Below are positions 42,676 through 51,773 of a stretch of DNA of 58,302 nt, in pieces. Location of the stretch: positions 1-58,302 of the forward strand of contig JAGBQJ010000005.1 in the NCBI GenBank assembly GCA_017632935.1, written 5' to 3'. This DNA is from Bacteroidales bacterium (lineage in GTDB: Bacteria > Bacteroidota > Bacteroidia > Bacteroidales > F082). The notes beneath the pieces were generated by a model, which saw only the letters and a list, made by a program, of their open reading frames with translations, was not told the origin of the DNA and ran no database searches. How positions within the stretch are numbered: position 1 is the stretch's first letter; the number at the start of each line of letters is the position of its first letter. The position numbers were made by a program, and so were the translations under genes.

Positions 42676-43779
42676 TCAGCCCAACAAGCAATACAACCCG
42701 GCAATCACGCCAATGCCAATCAAGATGGCCAAGATGACACGCCATGCCGAGACAGGGGCCTTGCCGCCTACCTTGCCCGTCTGGCCGTTCACGGCAAACT
42801 GATACACCTTGTCCTTGTATTTGAACGAGGAGATCCAGGTGGGGACGAGGAGGTATTTGTAGGTGATGTTGCTGTATAGCGTCGAGAAACGCACCGAGTC
42901 GGAGCGGTCGGCATTCCAATGACGGCGGATGTAGGACGAGATGTCGGAACTCAGCCGCGATTGTATGGTCCTCTGTGCCGAGGCCCAGCCGTCCTTCAGG
43001 CCGATGGAATAACGCTCGGCAACGAAACCAGCCACCACTTGCGGCGAATAGGGCACGAGCTTCGAGAAATCGAAAGGCTCACAGGCCCTCACGCCCGAGT
43101 CGGTCTGGCGTTTCGAGGCCATGACGGTCACGTCGTCGAAGAACTCCTGATATACACCACTGACATACCTCCAATCGGTCTCGGTACGCATGTTGCCGTC
43201 TTTGTCTTTCACTCTCTTGTCATAACCGGCGCGGCCTGTGAAGTTGGATGTGGTCTGTGCGTCGTAGGTCCAATAGGGGAGATACACGCCTTGGAAGGCA
43301 TCGGGGCGGGCGTTCTGTTTGGCTTTCTTGGGCGTAAACAGCTTGCCTTTAAGCCATTTGGTGAAGCGTTCGCCAGCCTGGTCCTTGGTGATGGCGAAAG
43401 GACAGACTGCTCCAGGAGCGATGGTGTTGTCGGTGGCGGCGGGCATCACGCTGGTGGAGCCGCAGAAGGGGCACACGGCGGCCGTTTCCAAGGCGTCATA
43501 GATAGTGACGGCACCGCATTGCTTGCATTGCACTTCCTTCTTCTGCTCGCCCCAGTTGAAACTCTCGGTGTGCAGGGCCGATTCAAAGTCCATCTCGCAG
43601 ATTTCGTGGCCTTCTTCGGGTTTGGGCAGCTCGCAGGTGTAGCCGCAATAGTCGCAATGCATCCCGCCCGTGGCAGGGTCGAAGACGACGGTGGCGCCGC
43701 AGTTGGGGCATTTCTTATCGGTTTCTTTTTCGGTTCTTTCCGAATAGATTTGTTCTTCAGGGTTATTATATTCTGACAT
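42676..43779 (-). CDS. Zinc-ribbon protein with a C-terminal membrane anchor
   Basis: 367 residues. Two zinc ribbons are visible: CPNCG...CDYCG near residues 24-43 and CKQCG...CPFCG near residues 85-105. The middle part (about 150-330) has no family I can name beyond the 'TFIIB-type zinc ribbon-containing' proteins common in bacteria. One hydrophobic helix ends the protein (VILAILIGIGVIAGLYCLL), placing the body in the cytoplasm. Its function is unknown. A TAATTTTG element (43803-43810, minus) lies just upstream. Confidence 0.85.
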   Translation of the reverse strand: MSEYNNPEEQIYSERTEKETDKKCPNCGATVVFDPATGGMHCDYCGYTCELPKPEEGHEICEMDFESALHTESFNWGEQKKEVQCKQCGAVTIYDALETAAVCPFCGSTSVMPAATDNTIAPGAVCPFAITKDQAGERFTKWLKGKLFTPKKAKQNARPDAFQGVYLPYWTYDAQTTSNFTGRAGYDKRVKDKDGNMRTETDWRYVSGVYQEFFDDVTVMASKRQTDSGVRACEPFDFSKLVPYSPQVVAGFVAERYSIGLKDGWASAQRTIQSRLSSDISSYIRRHWNADRSDSVRFSTLYSNITYKYLLVPTWISSFKYKDKVYQFAVNGQTGKVGGKAPVSAWRVILAILIGIGVIAGLYCLLG

Positions 43780-43802
43780 AAGCTTGTTACTTTTATGAAC
43801 TG

Positions 43803-43810
43803 CAAAATTA
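43803..43810 (-). promoter_or_regulatory. Bacteroidota -7 element for the zinc-ribbon gene
   Basis: TAATTTTG on the minus strand, 24 bases before the ATG at 43779. Confidence 0.55.
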
Positions 43811-43826
43811 AGGTTTATTTTATACT

Positions 43827-43860
43827 TTTGAAGAATTAATGAGAATTATTTCTATTTTTG
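43827..43860 (+). promoter_or_regulatory. Promoter of the susC-susD locus
   Basis: TTTG at 43827-43830 and TATTTTTG at 43853-43860 with a 22-base spacer; the ATG follows at 43887. No anti-sigma/ECF or hybrid two-component regulator is adjacent. Confidence 0.65.
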
Positions 43861-43886
43861 TCCCCAAAGTCACAAATAATTAGTGT

Positions 43887-46800
43887 ATGAACAGAAAAAC
43901 TCTACTCTTTCTCTTTCTCGCCCTGATGGTTTCGCCTTTTGCCAGCCTTGCGCAAAGCCTTTTGGTGAGCGGTAAAGTTATCGCGAGCGACGATGGCTAC
44001 GGCCTTCCGGGCGTCACCATTCAGGTGAAAGGCACCTCTAACGGCACCGTGACCGATATGGACGGCAACTACAGCCTCACGGCCGACAGCAAAGATGTGC
44101 TGGTGTTCAGCTTTGTGGGCTACAAGACTAAGGAAGTGGCTATCAAAGGCAAAAACAAAATCACGGTCACATTAGAGGTTGATTCCCAGACACTGGATGA
44201 CGTGGTGGTCACGGCTCTCGGCATCAAGCGTCAGAAACGCGAATTGGGCTATGCCACCGAGGAAATCGGCGGGGATCTGATTGCCAAATCAGCTACAGGC
44301 AATGTTATCAGTGCCTTGAGCGGTCGCTCGGCAGGTGTGCAGATCATCAACCCCAACGGTGTCGACGGCAGCTCGTCGCGTATCACCATCCGTGGTAACA
44401 ACAGCATCTTCGGCGACAACCAGCCGCTCATCGTGGTGGATGGTGTGCCCATGTCGAACGAAGGCGGCGTCACCGACTGGAGCGGCGGCCGCGACTGGGG
44501 TACGGCTTTGAACAACATCAACCAAGAGGACATCGAGAGCCTCGACATCCTGAAAGGCCCCACGGCGGCGGCCCTTTACGGCTCGCGTGGCGGCAACGGC
44601 GTGGTGCTCATCACCACCAAGAAAGGCTCGAAACAGCGAGGTCTCGGCATCAGCTACTCGGCTGGTTTCAAGATCACTACGCCTTATCTTTACCGCTCGG
44701 TGCAGAACAAATACGGCGCTGGCGGTCCCATCACTTTCCACACTCCGACTTTGACGCCTATCGAGGGTATGACAGACGAGAATGGCAACCAGGTCTATGA
44801 ATATCCGGGTATCTACAGCGTCGACAACGGCCCTGCAGGTGAGCCTACCAACACCACCTTCGGCTATTATGGTGGTGCCCAAAGCTGGGGTCCCGAGATG
44901 AATGGTGAGAGCGTCCTCTGGTGGGATGGTGTGGTGCGTAAATACGACCCTCAGCCCGACAACTTGAAGATGCTCTTTAAGAACGGCCACACGATGAATC
45001 ACAATATCGCCTTCCAGAATGCCGGCGACTTCGGCAGCGTCCGCGTCTCCTTCACCGACTCGCGCACCGACGCCATCATCGACAACTGCAACCTGCGACA
45101 GACTACGGTCAACGTGGGTACTTTGCTTAACGTGTCGGAGAAAATCAAGGTCGATGTGTCGTTCAACTACTTGGATTACTACCGCCTGAATTCTCCCGAA
45201 ATCGGCGAGTCGAACAGCAATTTCAACAAAGGTCTGCTTTACAGCTGGCCCCGTAGTTGGAAAGGTCTTGAGGTCACTTCCTACGAGAACGAAGACGGCA
45301 CGATGAACCAGTTTGACGGCTATCCTTACATGTATATTTACAACAGCACCTTCTGGACGTTCTACAACAACAACACGACCCTCGACCGCAACAAGATGTA
45401 CGGCTCCGTCCGTCTGTTCTACGACATCACACCTTGGCTGATGGCCAGCGCTAAGGTGGCCCTCGACTGGACTGACGACGACTACATCACCACCCACAAA
45501 CCCACCACCATTGACCACATGGCGGGTGGCTACTACTCGAAGAGCAAATCAAGCTCAATGACGCGCGACATGGACTTCTTGATTACGGCCCATAAGGAAA
45601 AGATCTTCGGCTCGAAGTTCAACGTGCGATTCTCAGCTGGCGGCGAGCAATACTATGGCTACCGCGACGGCATCAACGGCACATCAGGCAAGTGGGCCTA
45701 TTCCGACCTTTATACTATCTACAACTACTCCAACGCCACCGAGCGCACCTTCGGCGAGTCGAAATGGGAAAAGCAAGTCAACTCGCTTTATGCCTTCTTC
45801 AATATGAGCTACAGCGACTGGCTCTTCCTCGATGTGACAGGCCGCAACGACTGGTCGTCAACCTTGCCCATCAACAACAACTCGTATTTCTATCCTTCGG
45901 CCACGTTGAGTTTCATCCCGACCTCGGCTTTCAAGAACATTAATTGGGGTCCGGTGAATTACTTGAAACTGAGAGGCTCATGGGCCCAGACTGCCAGCGA
46001 CACCGAGCCCTATCAGCTGACTTACACCTACAATACCGGTTCCTTCGGTCATCAGCTGTCGGCTGCGCTACCCACCGTCGTGCCGCCTTTGGAGTTGAAG
46101 CCTCAGCGTCAGCGCAGCTATGAACTTGGTTTCGACCTCGGCTTGGGCGCCCGTTTCAACTTGGACTTCACCTACTACAACATCTATTCTTGGGATCAGA
46201 TTCTTTCCTCGCCGCTTGCTCCTTCGTCGGGCGCCAACAATGTGACCATCAACACAGGCGTGGTGACCAACAAAGGTATTGAAGCCATCATGACCTACGA
46301 CATCACGCAAGGCAAAGACTATGGCGTTCAGGTGGGCTTGAACTTTGCCCGCAACAAGAACCGCATCGTCGATCTGGCAGGCTCCAATATGTACCTGCTC
46401 TCCGAGATTTGGGGCTCCAACGGCCCGGCCATCGCCGTGGAGGAAGGCGATGAATACGGAACCATCTACGGTTGGGATTATCTCTATGAATACACGATGA
46501 GCGACGGCACGGTCGTTGGGCCGTTCTACGATGAAGACGGCAACCCAATGCCTTTGCTCAACGAGACAGGGACCACCTATTTGAAAACCGCCAACCGCGT
46601 GCCGATAGGCAACTGCGCACCTTTGTTGACGGGTGGTGTCAACCTGAGGGCTTCCTATAAGAACTGGTCGCTCTATGCCTTGGTCGATGCCAAGATAGGC
46701 GGTCAGATCTATTGCGCTTCATACGTGGTGGGCATGCAGACGGGACAGAGCCCTGAGACGCTCTATGAACGCGAGGGCAACGGCTTGCCGTATGAAGAAA

Positions 46801-47213
46801 ACGGCGAGTTCTTGGGTAACTACGGCGTCATTTTGCCTGGCTACTGCATCAACACCGAGACCGGCGAAGCCGTGGAAAACGACCACGTTGTGCATTACCT
46901 CTATAAATACATGCCCAACTATGGCGGCTGGGGCAACATCCTCAGCACCCCGGGCATTGTGGAAAACACTTGGATCAAGATGCGCGAGCTCTCGCTTACC
47001 TACGACTTTCCGCGCAAGTGGCTCGACAAACAGAATCTCTTCAAGCAGGCTTCCATCTCCTTGGTGGGCCGCGACTTGTTCTATTTCTACAAGACCCTGC
47101 CCGACAACATCAATCCTGAAGGCACCCAAGGCTCAGGCAACGCCCAAGGCCTCGAGTATGCCTCTTATCCTGGCTCACGCTCGTATATGGTTACGCTAAA
47201 AGTCAATCTCTAA
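43887..47213 (+). CDS. SusC/RagA-like TonB-dependent outer-membrane transporter
   Basis: 1108 residues. A signal peptide is present (MNRKTLLFLFLALMVSPFASLAQ). A carboxypeptidase-like domain follows (about 25-100, GYGLPGVTIQVKGTSNGTVTDMDGNYSL), then a TonB-box-like stretch (DDVVVTALG) and the plug (about 115-235), where the SusC signature appears as GSRGGNGVVLITTKKG. The remaining ~870 residues are the beta-barrel, ending in an aromatic-rich strand (SYMVTLKVNL). With SusD it imports oligosaccharides or glycopeptides. The neighbouring PNGase F-like enzyme suggests N-glycan-derived material. Confidence 0.95.
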   Translation: MNRKTLLFLFLALMVSPFASLAQSLLVSGKVIASDDGYGLPGVTIQVKGTSNGTVTDMDGNYSLTADSKDVLVFSFVGYKTKEVAIKGKNKITVTLEVDSQTLDDVVVTALGIKRQKRELGYATEEIGGDLIAKSATGNVISALSGRSAGVQIINPNGVDGSSSRITIRGNNSIFGDNQPLIVVDGVPMSNEGGVTDWSGGRDWGTALNNINQEDIESLDILKGPTAAALYGSRGGNGVVLITTKKGSKQRGLGISYSAGFKITTPYLYRSVQNKYGAGGPITFHTPTLTPIEGMTDENGNQVYEYPGIYSVDNGPAGEPTNTTFGYYGGAQSWGPEMNGESVLWWDGVVRKYDPQPDNLKMLFKNGHTMNHNIAFQNAGDFGSVRVSFTDSRTDAIIDNCNLRQTTVNVGTLLNVSEKIKVDVSFNYLDYYRLNSPEIGESNSNFNKGLLYSWPRSWKGLEVTSYENEDGTMNQFDGYPYMYIYNSTFWTFYNNNTTLDRNKMYGSVRLFYDITPWLMASAKVALDWTDDDYITTHKPTTIDHMAGGYYSKSKSSSMTRDMDFLITAHKEKIFGSKFNVRFSAGGEQYYGYRDGINGTSGKWAYSDLYTIYNYSNATERTFGESKWEKQVNSLYAFFNMSYSDWLFLDVTGRNDWSSTLPINNNSYFYPSATLSFIPTSAFKNINWGPVNYLKLRGSWAQTASDTEPYQLTYTYNTGSFGHQLSAALPTVVPPLELKPQRQRSYELGFDLGLGARFNLDFTYYNIYSWDQILSSPLAPSSGANNVTINTGVVTNKGIEAIMTYDITQGKDYGVQVGLNFARNKNRIVDLAGSNMYLLSEIWGSNGPAIAVEEGDEYGTIYGWDYLYEYTMSDGTVVGPFYDEDGNPMPLLNETGTTYLKTANRVPIGNCAPLLTGGVNLRASYKNWSLYALVDAKIGGQIYCASYVVGMQTGQSPETLYEREGNGLPYEENGEFLGNYGVILPGYCINTETGEAVENDHVVHYLYKYMPNYGGWGNILSTPGIVENTWIKMRELSLTYDFPRKWLDKQNLFKQASISLVGRDLFYFYKTLPDNINPEGTQGSGNAQGLEYASYPGSRSYMVTLKVNL

Positions 47214-47225
47214 AACCGAAACATC

Positions 47226-48914
47226 ATGAAAAAAAATATCCTCATCATTTGTGCGGCAACCTTGGCTTTCGCCTCCTGCACCAAAGGCTTCGAAGAGATG
47301 AACCAAGACCCGTTCTCACCTACGGGAACGACCATCGAGGCCTTGTTTAACGGCGTGGTGAAATCGATGCAGCAGAACATGAACGAGCAGTTCTATCTGC
47401 AAAACGAGATCTGGTATCCCGAGACGGAACTCGGTGCCTTGACTTCCGAGGCTTGGGGCAACTCCCAAATCGGTACTTCGAGCGTATGGTCCGACTACTA
47501 TCTCATGCTGTCCAACATTCGCGAGTTGGAAAAGCGTTTCGATGTTTACAACGAGGAACAGGGTGACACAGCCGTTTGCGACAAAGTGCGTGCCCAGCTC
47601 AACATCCTGAAAGCTTATCAAACCTTTAAAGTCACCGATATTTTCGGCGATATGCCTTACACTCAGGCGGGTCGCATCTGGGACAACGCCTCTTCGCAGG
47701 CCACCATGAAGCCCGAATGGGACACCCAGGAGAGCATCTATAAGACGCTTTTGGAAGAGTTGATATGGTCGCGCGACCTGTTGCATGCCGACTCAGCAAC
47801 CACTGTGAGCGGCAATGAATACTACAAGCTGCCTTACGATGTGTTGCTCAACAACAACTACACGCAATGGGCGGAGTTTGCCAACTCGCTCATCCTGAGG
47901 CACGGCCTGCGTATGTACGACAAAGACCCGGAATTTGCCACGCCTGTCTTGGTGGATGCCTACAATTACATCTATTCCGTCATGAACACCTCGGGCGGCA
48001 TTGCCACGGGAGGAGCCATTGCCTTGTGGCCCAGCCTTTTGGGTACAAGTTGGGATGTCAACTGGTCGTTCCGCGAACACAAGCATCTTCGCATGGGTGA
48101 AACCGTTTGGAGCTGTCTGTCCTCGACCGACGACATGGACGGCAGCGGCATCTACGACTACCGCACCTTCCTCTTCTTCGACACGAGCCACAAAAAAGAC
48201 AGCCTTCCTGACGGCGCCTGGCGTCCCTATCCGCAAATCCGCACTACCGAGACGCCTACAGAAGGTGGCTCACCCTATGCCCAAAGCCGCGATGCCAACT
48301 ATACCTTCAAAGGCCCATCGTGCCTTTATTCTCCGTTCAACTATTACCTAACCCGCGATGAGAAATATGTGCCGCAAATTTTTGTCACCTACGCCGACGT
48401 ACTCTTCATGAAAGCCGAAATCGGGGCCCGTGGCATCGGTGGCATCACCCTCTCGGAGATGGAAATCGACCAAATGCTTTTCCAAGGCGTTTACCAATCG
48501 TGCATTTTCTGGGCACACATACCGCAAAACACGAGCCGTTGGACCTATTTCTATCCCCAGTACAACAGCTTTGTCGGCAACCTCGACATTTGGGCTTTGG
48601 GTCAAAAGATGGCTTCTAATGTGATGAACTATGCCGTGTATATGAATCCCGACTTCGATTATACAAGCGAGTCTTATCTCAAAATCATCTATCAACAACG
48701 GTGGCTCAACCTCTTCCGTCAGCCGTGGGAAGCCTGGGCTTTGGCGCGCCGCACCATGGCGACGCCCACCACCACCGACCATGCCAAGCTGACTTCATTC
48801 CGTATGGAATACCCACAGAAAGAAATAGAATACAATTATGAAAACTACACCAAACAACTGGAAAGAATGTTGCATGGTGACACGAGACTGACCAGAGTCT
48901 GGTGGAATGAGTAA
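47226..48914 (+). CDS. SusD/RagB-like surface lipoprotein
   Basis: 562 residues. The lipoprotein signal is plain: MKKNILIICAATLAFASC with the acylated Cys at 18, then acidic residues. The domain resembles the SusD-like_2 branch (GFEEMNQDPFSPTG at the start, TPR-like helices such as LNILKAYQTFKVTDIFGDMPYT). It caps the SusC barrel at the cell surface and binds the ligand. It lies 12 bases after susC. Confidence 0.94.
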   Translation: MKKNILIICAATLAFASCTKGFEEMNQDPFSPTGTTIEALFNGVVKSMQQNMNEQFYLQNEIWYPETELGALTSEAWGNSQIGTSSVWSDYYLMLSNIRELEKRFDVYNEEQGDTAVCDKVRAQLNILKAYQTFKVTDIFGDMPYTQAGRIWDNASSQATMKPEWDTQESIYKTLLEELIWSRDLLHADSATTVSGNEYYKLPYDVLLNNNYTQWAEFANSLILRHGLRMYDKDPEFATPVLVDAYNYIYSVMNTSGGIATGGAIALWPSLLGTSWDVNWSFREHKHLRMGETVWSCLSSTDDMDGSGIYDYRTFLFFDTSHKKDSLPDGAWRPYPQIRTTETPTEGGSPYAQSRDANYTFKGPSCLYSPFNYYLTRDEKYVPQIFVTYADVLFMKAEIGARGIGGITLSEMEIDQMLFQGVYQSCIFWAHIPQNTSRWTYFYPQYNSFVGNLDIWALGQKMASNVMNYAVYMNPDFDYTSESYLKIIYQQRWLNLFRQPWEAWALARRTMATPTTTDHAKLTSFRMEYPQKEIEYNYENYTKQLERMLHGDTRLTRVWWNE

Positions 48915-48915
48915 T

Positions 48916-48937
48916 AAGATTCCCCGAGGGGAATCTT
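48916..48937 (+). other. Perfect 10-bp hairpin after susD
   Basis: AAGATTCCCC and GGGGAATCTT are separated by GA. No T run follows, so it is more likely an mRNA stabiliser or processing site than a terminator. It merges at its 3' edge into an AATCTTTGAATC spacer repeat (48938-48970). Confidence 0.6.
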
Positions 48938-48971
48938 GAATCTTTGAATCTTGAATTTTAAATCTAATATT

Positions 48972-51656
48972 ATGAAAAAACTATCCTTAATTCTAATGCT
49001 TTTGGCGTTCTCTTTCGGGATGAATGCTCAAGTTGAAAAGACCTTCAACTTCAACGATTATGAATTTGGCGACCACCCGAATCATCTCCTCAACGGGCAG
49101 GATGGTTGGTATGTGCGTGTGCACCATGCTGGCAATGGCGACTATACTCCCGTGTACACCGACTACATGGGCCACTTTTGGGGCACCACACCGCCCATCC
49201 CCACTCCCGACGAGACCATCGGCGTGTTCTCCGATGCTTCCGGCACCGCCTTTGGCGACATTTCCACACACGACATCACCCAATATGGTTTCGACTTCTC
49301 TAACGGTGGTGTTATCGAGATTGAATGCGACATGCTGCGCGAGTGGTGGGGTACTATGTTCGGTATCGGCTGCGATGCCAATGGCGACGGCTCCGTTTTG
49401 CCTCCTTTTACCGTGGCTCCCGCGTGTCCTCCTCAAGACCATCGTCTCTGTGAGCCCCTCTATCCTGATGAGAATAGCACCGTCCCAGATGGCGGTGTGT
49501 ATATGCTCCTCACCGGGAAACACACCTTCGACCCGTATTTCCAATGTGGCGTGGTGCTACCCAGCAATGCAATGGCTTGTGACATCGATCCGTTGCCGTC
49601 AGACCAAAACTGGATGCGCTTTAAAATCTCCATTGACCTTGATGCCAACAATGGCGCAGGTGCCGTCACCCTTTATGTGATGTACGACCTGCCTGGCGGC
49701 GAATGGGATGCCGTGCCGGAATGCCAGGGTGTCAACGCAGGACTCACGCCCGGCAGTGGAGATAAACATGACCCTGCCATGTGGCACTACATCTATATGC
49801 TCAACAGTGGCTGGTGTGGCTTCGACAACCTTGTCGTGCGCCATTTCCCTGGTGGACTGGCGGCTCAGTTCATTGATTTTACGGAAATCCCTGACCAGTT
49901 GTCGTATAATGCGCCTATCACGTTGCAAGCCACTTCTACTTCAGGTCTGCCTGTGACCTTTGAAGTTGTTCAAGGCCCGGCTACCGTTGAAGGCAATGTT
50001 TTGACGCTTACCGGTGAGGAAGGACAAGTGAGAGTTCGTGCCATTCAGCCTGGTGACGGCACCCAATGGCAACCCGCTCCCGCGGTGACACGCACCTTCT
50101 ATGTGGTTGATCCTGAAAACTATGAGCCCGAAATCACCATCCGTCGTCCCTACGAAGGCACCAAAGTGTATATGCCTGATTTCGAAAACCCTGTAATGAT
50201 AGTGTTAAGCGCTTATATCGAACATGGCAACGTCCTCAAATTTGAGCAGGTGAAGTGCGATGTCGACGGCCAGTCGTTGTCTTTGAAGACCGACTATCCC
50301 GATGATCCCACTAACGGCTATTGGTACACCACTTGGACACCTTCAGGGTCGGGTACTTACAACATGACCGTGTCCATCACCCAAACAGGTGGCAAGGTCA
50401 CCACGGCATCCAACACCTTTGAAGTGACTACCGATTTTGATGACATAACGGTCACGGCTTTCAACGGTGATTTGGTGGTCACACCACTGGAGTTTACCTC
50501 CTATGGAGAGTTTCCTTTCCCGACCCACGTTAATGCTTTCGACTCCATCAGCATGCATTATCTCCACAACTGCGTGAACGAAGACTGCGACCCGTACGAC
50601 CGTGTGAGTTATTGCCGTGTGAAAAACTACCGAGGCGAGTGGGTGGAACTTTACCGTTATTGCACCCCCTTTGGCAGGGAATGTGAAGACCATCTCGACG
50701 TGACAGACTTTACCTCTTTGCTGCAAGGACTTGTTGAGTTTGAATTGAATTTGGAGAGCTATGATGGCTCTGGAATCGCCCCCGTTGCAATTTTTGAATA
50801 CAGAAAAGGAAGGCCGGAGTATCCCTATGTGGATATGCAGGAACTTTGGTTTGGCACATATTCCTTCGGCGATTATGCCGACCTTTGCCCCATCCCGACA
50901 CGCACGGTCGAATTCGACCCCTGTGTGGAGAAAGCCAACCTGCGTCTCGTGACCACCGGCCATAACTGGAGTAGTTATCCCGGCTATGGAAATTCCTATA
51001 ACACAGGTAATGCCGCTGAGTTCTACCCAGCTACCCATAACATCAAAGTTGACGGCGCCGTTGCCTACACCCAGTACCTCTGGCGTACATGCAGTCCCAA
51101 TCCGGCAGGTTGCCAACCCCAAAGCGGCACATGGCCTGGCAATCGTTCAGGTTGGTGCCCGGGAAGCCTTGCCCTGGTGTGGAACTATAGTTTGGATGAT
51201 TATCTCGCCAATGGCTCCGCCGACCTGCTCTATGAGTTCGACCCGACCTACGTCGATGAGTGCCACCCAAACTACCCTGGCTGCGTGAACGGACAAAACG
51301 GCTGCCCGTATTGTGAAAACACTGAAAACCCGATTCTTCGCGTTTCGGGCAAGCTTGTGACTTATAGCCACAACACGGATATCTTGACGGAAGTTCCGGA
51401 ACAGCCTAATGTTGACATCGAGCCCTTCAAGGTGACCGTCACTCCCAATCCTGTGAAAGGCCAAATGACCATCACCACGGATTACGAAAAGGGTAGGGCT
51501 GGCGTCGTCATCATCAACTCGCAGGGTATGAAAGTACGCAACTTCAGCATGAAAGGCTCAACCACCGTCGATGTGAGCGACCTGCCTTCGGGCTTGTACT
51601 TTGTGCATGTCATCGGTGGCAAGGTGGTGACGCGGAAAGTGATGATTCAACATTAA
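48972..51656 (+). CDS. Secreted PNGase F-like peptide-N-glycosidase with T9SS sorting domain
   Basis: 894 residues from the ATG at 48972, which starts a signal peptide (MKKLSLILMLLAFSFGMNAQ). Residues about 20-480 are not recognised with certainty and probably include binding or Ig-like domains. Residues about 500-800 align by eye with Elizabethkingia PNGase F: CVNEDCDPYDR against its CPNKTCDEWDR, then LDVTDFTSLL, NRSGWCPGSLAL against DRAGWCPG. The three catalytic residues have counterparts Asp543 (YDR), Glu595 (LES) and Glu683 (AEF). PNGase F removes whole N-glycans by cleaving the Asn side-chain amide. The C-terminus (about 815-894) is a type A sorting domain (VTPNPVKGQ, LPSGLYFVHV, VTRKVMIQH). 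It follows susD by 57 bases, so enzyme and importer form an N-glycan locus. Confidence 0.82.
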   Translation: MKKLSLILMLLAFSFGMNAQVEKTFNFNDYEFGDHPNHLLNGQDGWYVRVHHAGNGDYTPVYTDYMGHFWGTTPPIPTPDETIGVFSDASGTAFGDISTHDITQYGFDFSNGGVIEIECDMLREWWGTMFGIGCDANGDGSVLPPFTVAPACPPQDHRLCEPLYPDENSTVPDGGVYMLLTGKHTFDPYFQCGVVLPSNAMACDIDPLPSDQNWMRFKISIDLDANNGAGAVTLYVMYDLPGGEWDAVPECQGVNAGLTPGSGDKHDPAMWHYIYMLNSGWCGFDNLVVRHFPGGLAAQFIDFTEIPDQLSYNAPITLQATSTSGLPVTFEVVQGPATVEGNVLTLTGEEGQVRVRAIQPGDGTQWQPAPAVTRTFYVVDPENYEPEITIRRPYEGTKVYMPDFENPVMIVLSAYIEHGNVLKFEQVKCDVDGQSLSLKTDYPDDPTNGYWYTTWTPSGSGTYNMTVSITQTGGKVTTASNTFEVTTDFDDITVTAFNGDLVVTPLEFTSYGEFPFPTHVNAFDSISMHYLHNCVNEDCDPYDRVSYCRVKNYRGEWVELYRYCTPFGRECEDHLDVTDFTSLLQGLVEFELNLESYDGSGIAPVAIFEYRKGRPEYPYVDMQELWFGTYSFGDYADLCPIPTRTVEFDPCVEKANLRLVTTGHNWSSYPGYGNSYNTGNAAEFYPATHNIKVDGAVAYTQYLWRTCSPNPAGCQPQSGTWPGNRSGWCPGSLALVWNYSLDDYLANGSADLLYEFDPTYVDECHPNYPGCVNGQNGCPYCENTENPILRVSGKLVTYSHNTDILTEVPEQPNVDIEPFKVTVTPNPVKGQMTITTDYEKGRAGVVIINSQGMKVRNFSMKGSTTVDVSDLPSGLYFVHVIGGKVVTRKVMIQH

Positions 51657-51678
51657 GAACGCCAAAACCTTAAACCAC

Positions 51679-51712
51679 AAAACCTCCTGTTGGCAACGAC
51701 GGGAGGTTTTTT
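51679..51712 (+). terminator. Rho-independent terminator of the sus/PNGase locus
   Basis: AAAACCTCC (51679-51687) pairs with GGAGGTTTT (51702-51710), and the T run continues. It lies 22 bases after the stop. Confidence 0.85.
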
Positions 51713-51734
51713 ATTTACATACCAAAAAAAAACG

Positions 51735-51742
51735 TAATTTTG
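51735..51742 (+). promoter_or_regulatory. Bacteroidota -7 element for proS
   Basis: TAATTTTG, 31 bases before the ATG at 51774. Confidence 0.55.
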
Positions 51743-51773
51743 CGACTTCAATTGAGAACAAAAAAATACAGAT

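Noticed and set aside
44289-45518. 409-residue open frame antisense to susC
   Set aside because: Low-complexity V/H/D-rich product typical of the complement of a biased coding frame.
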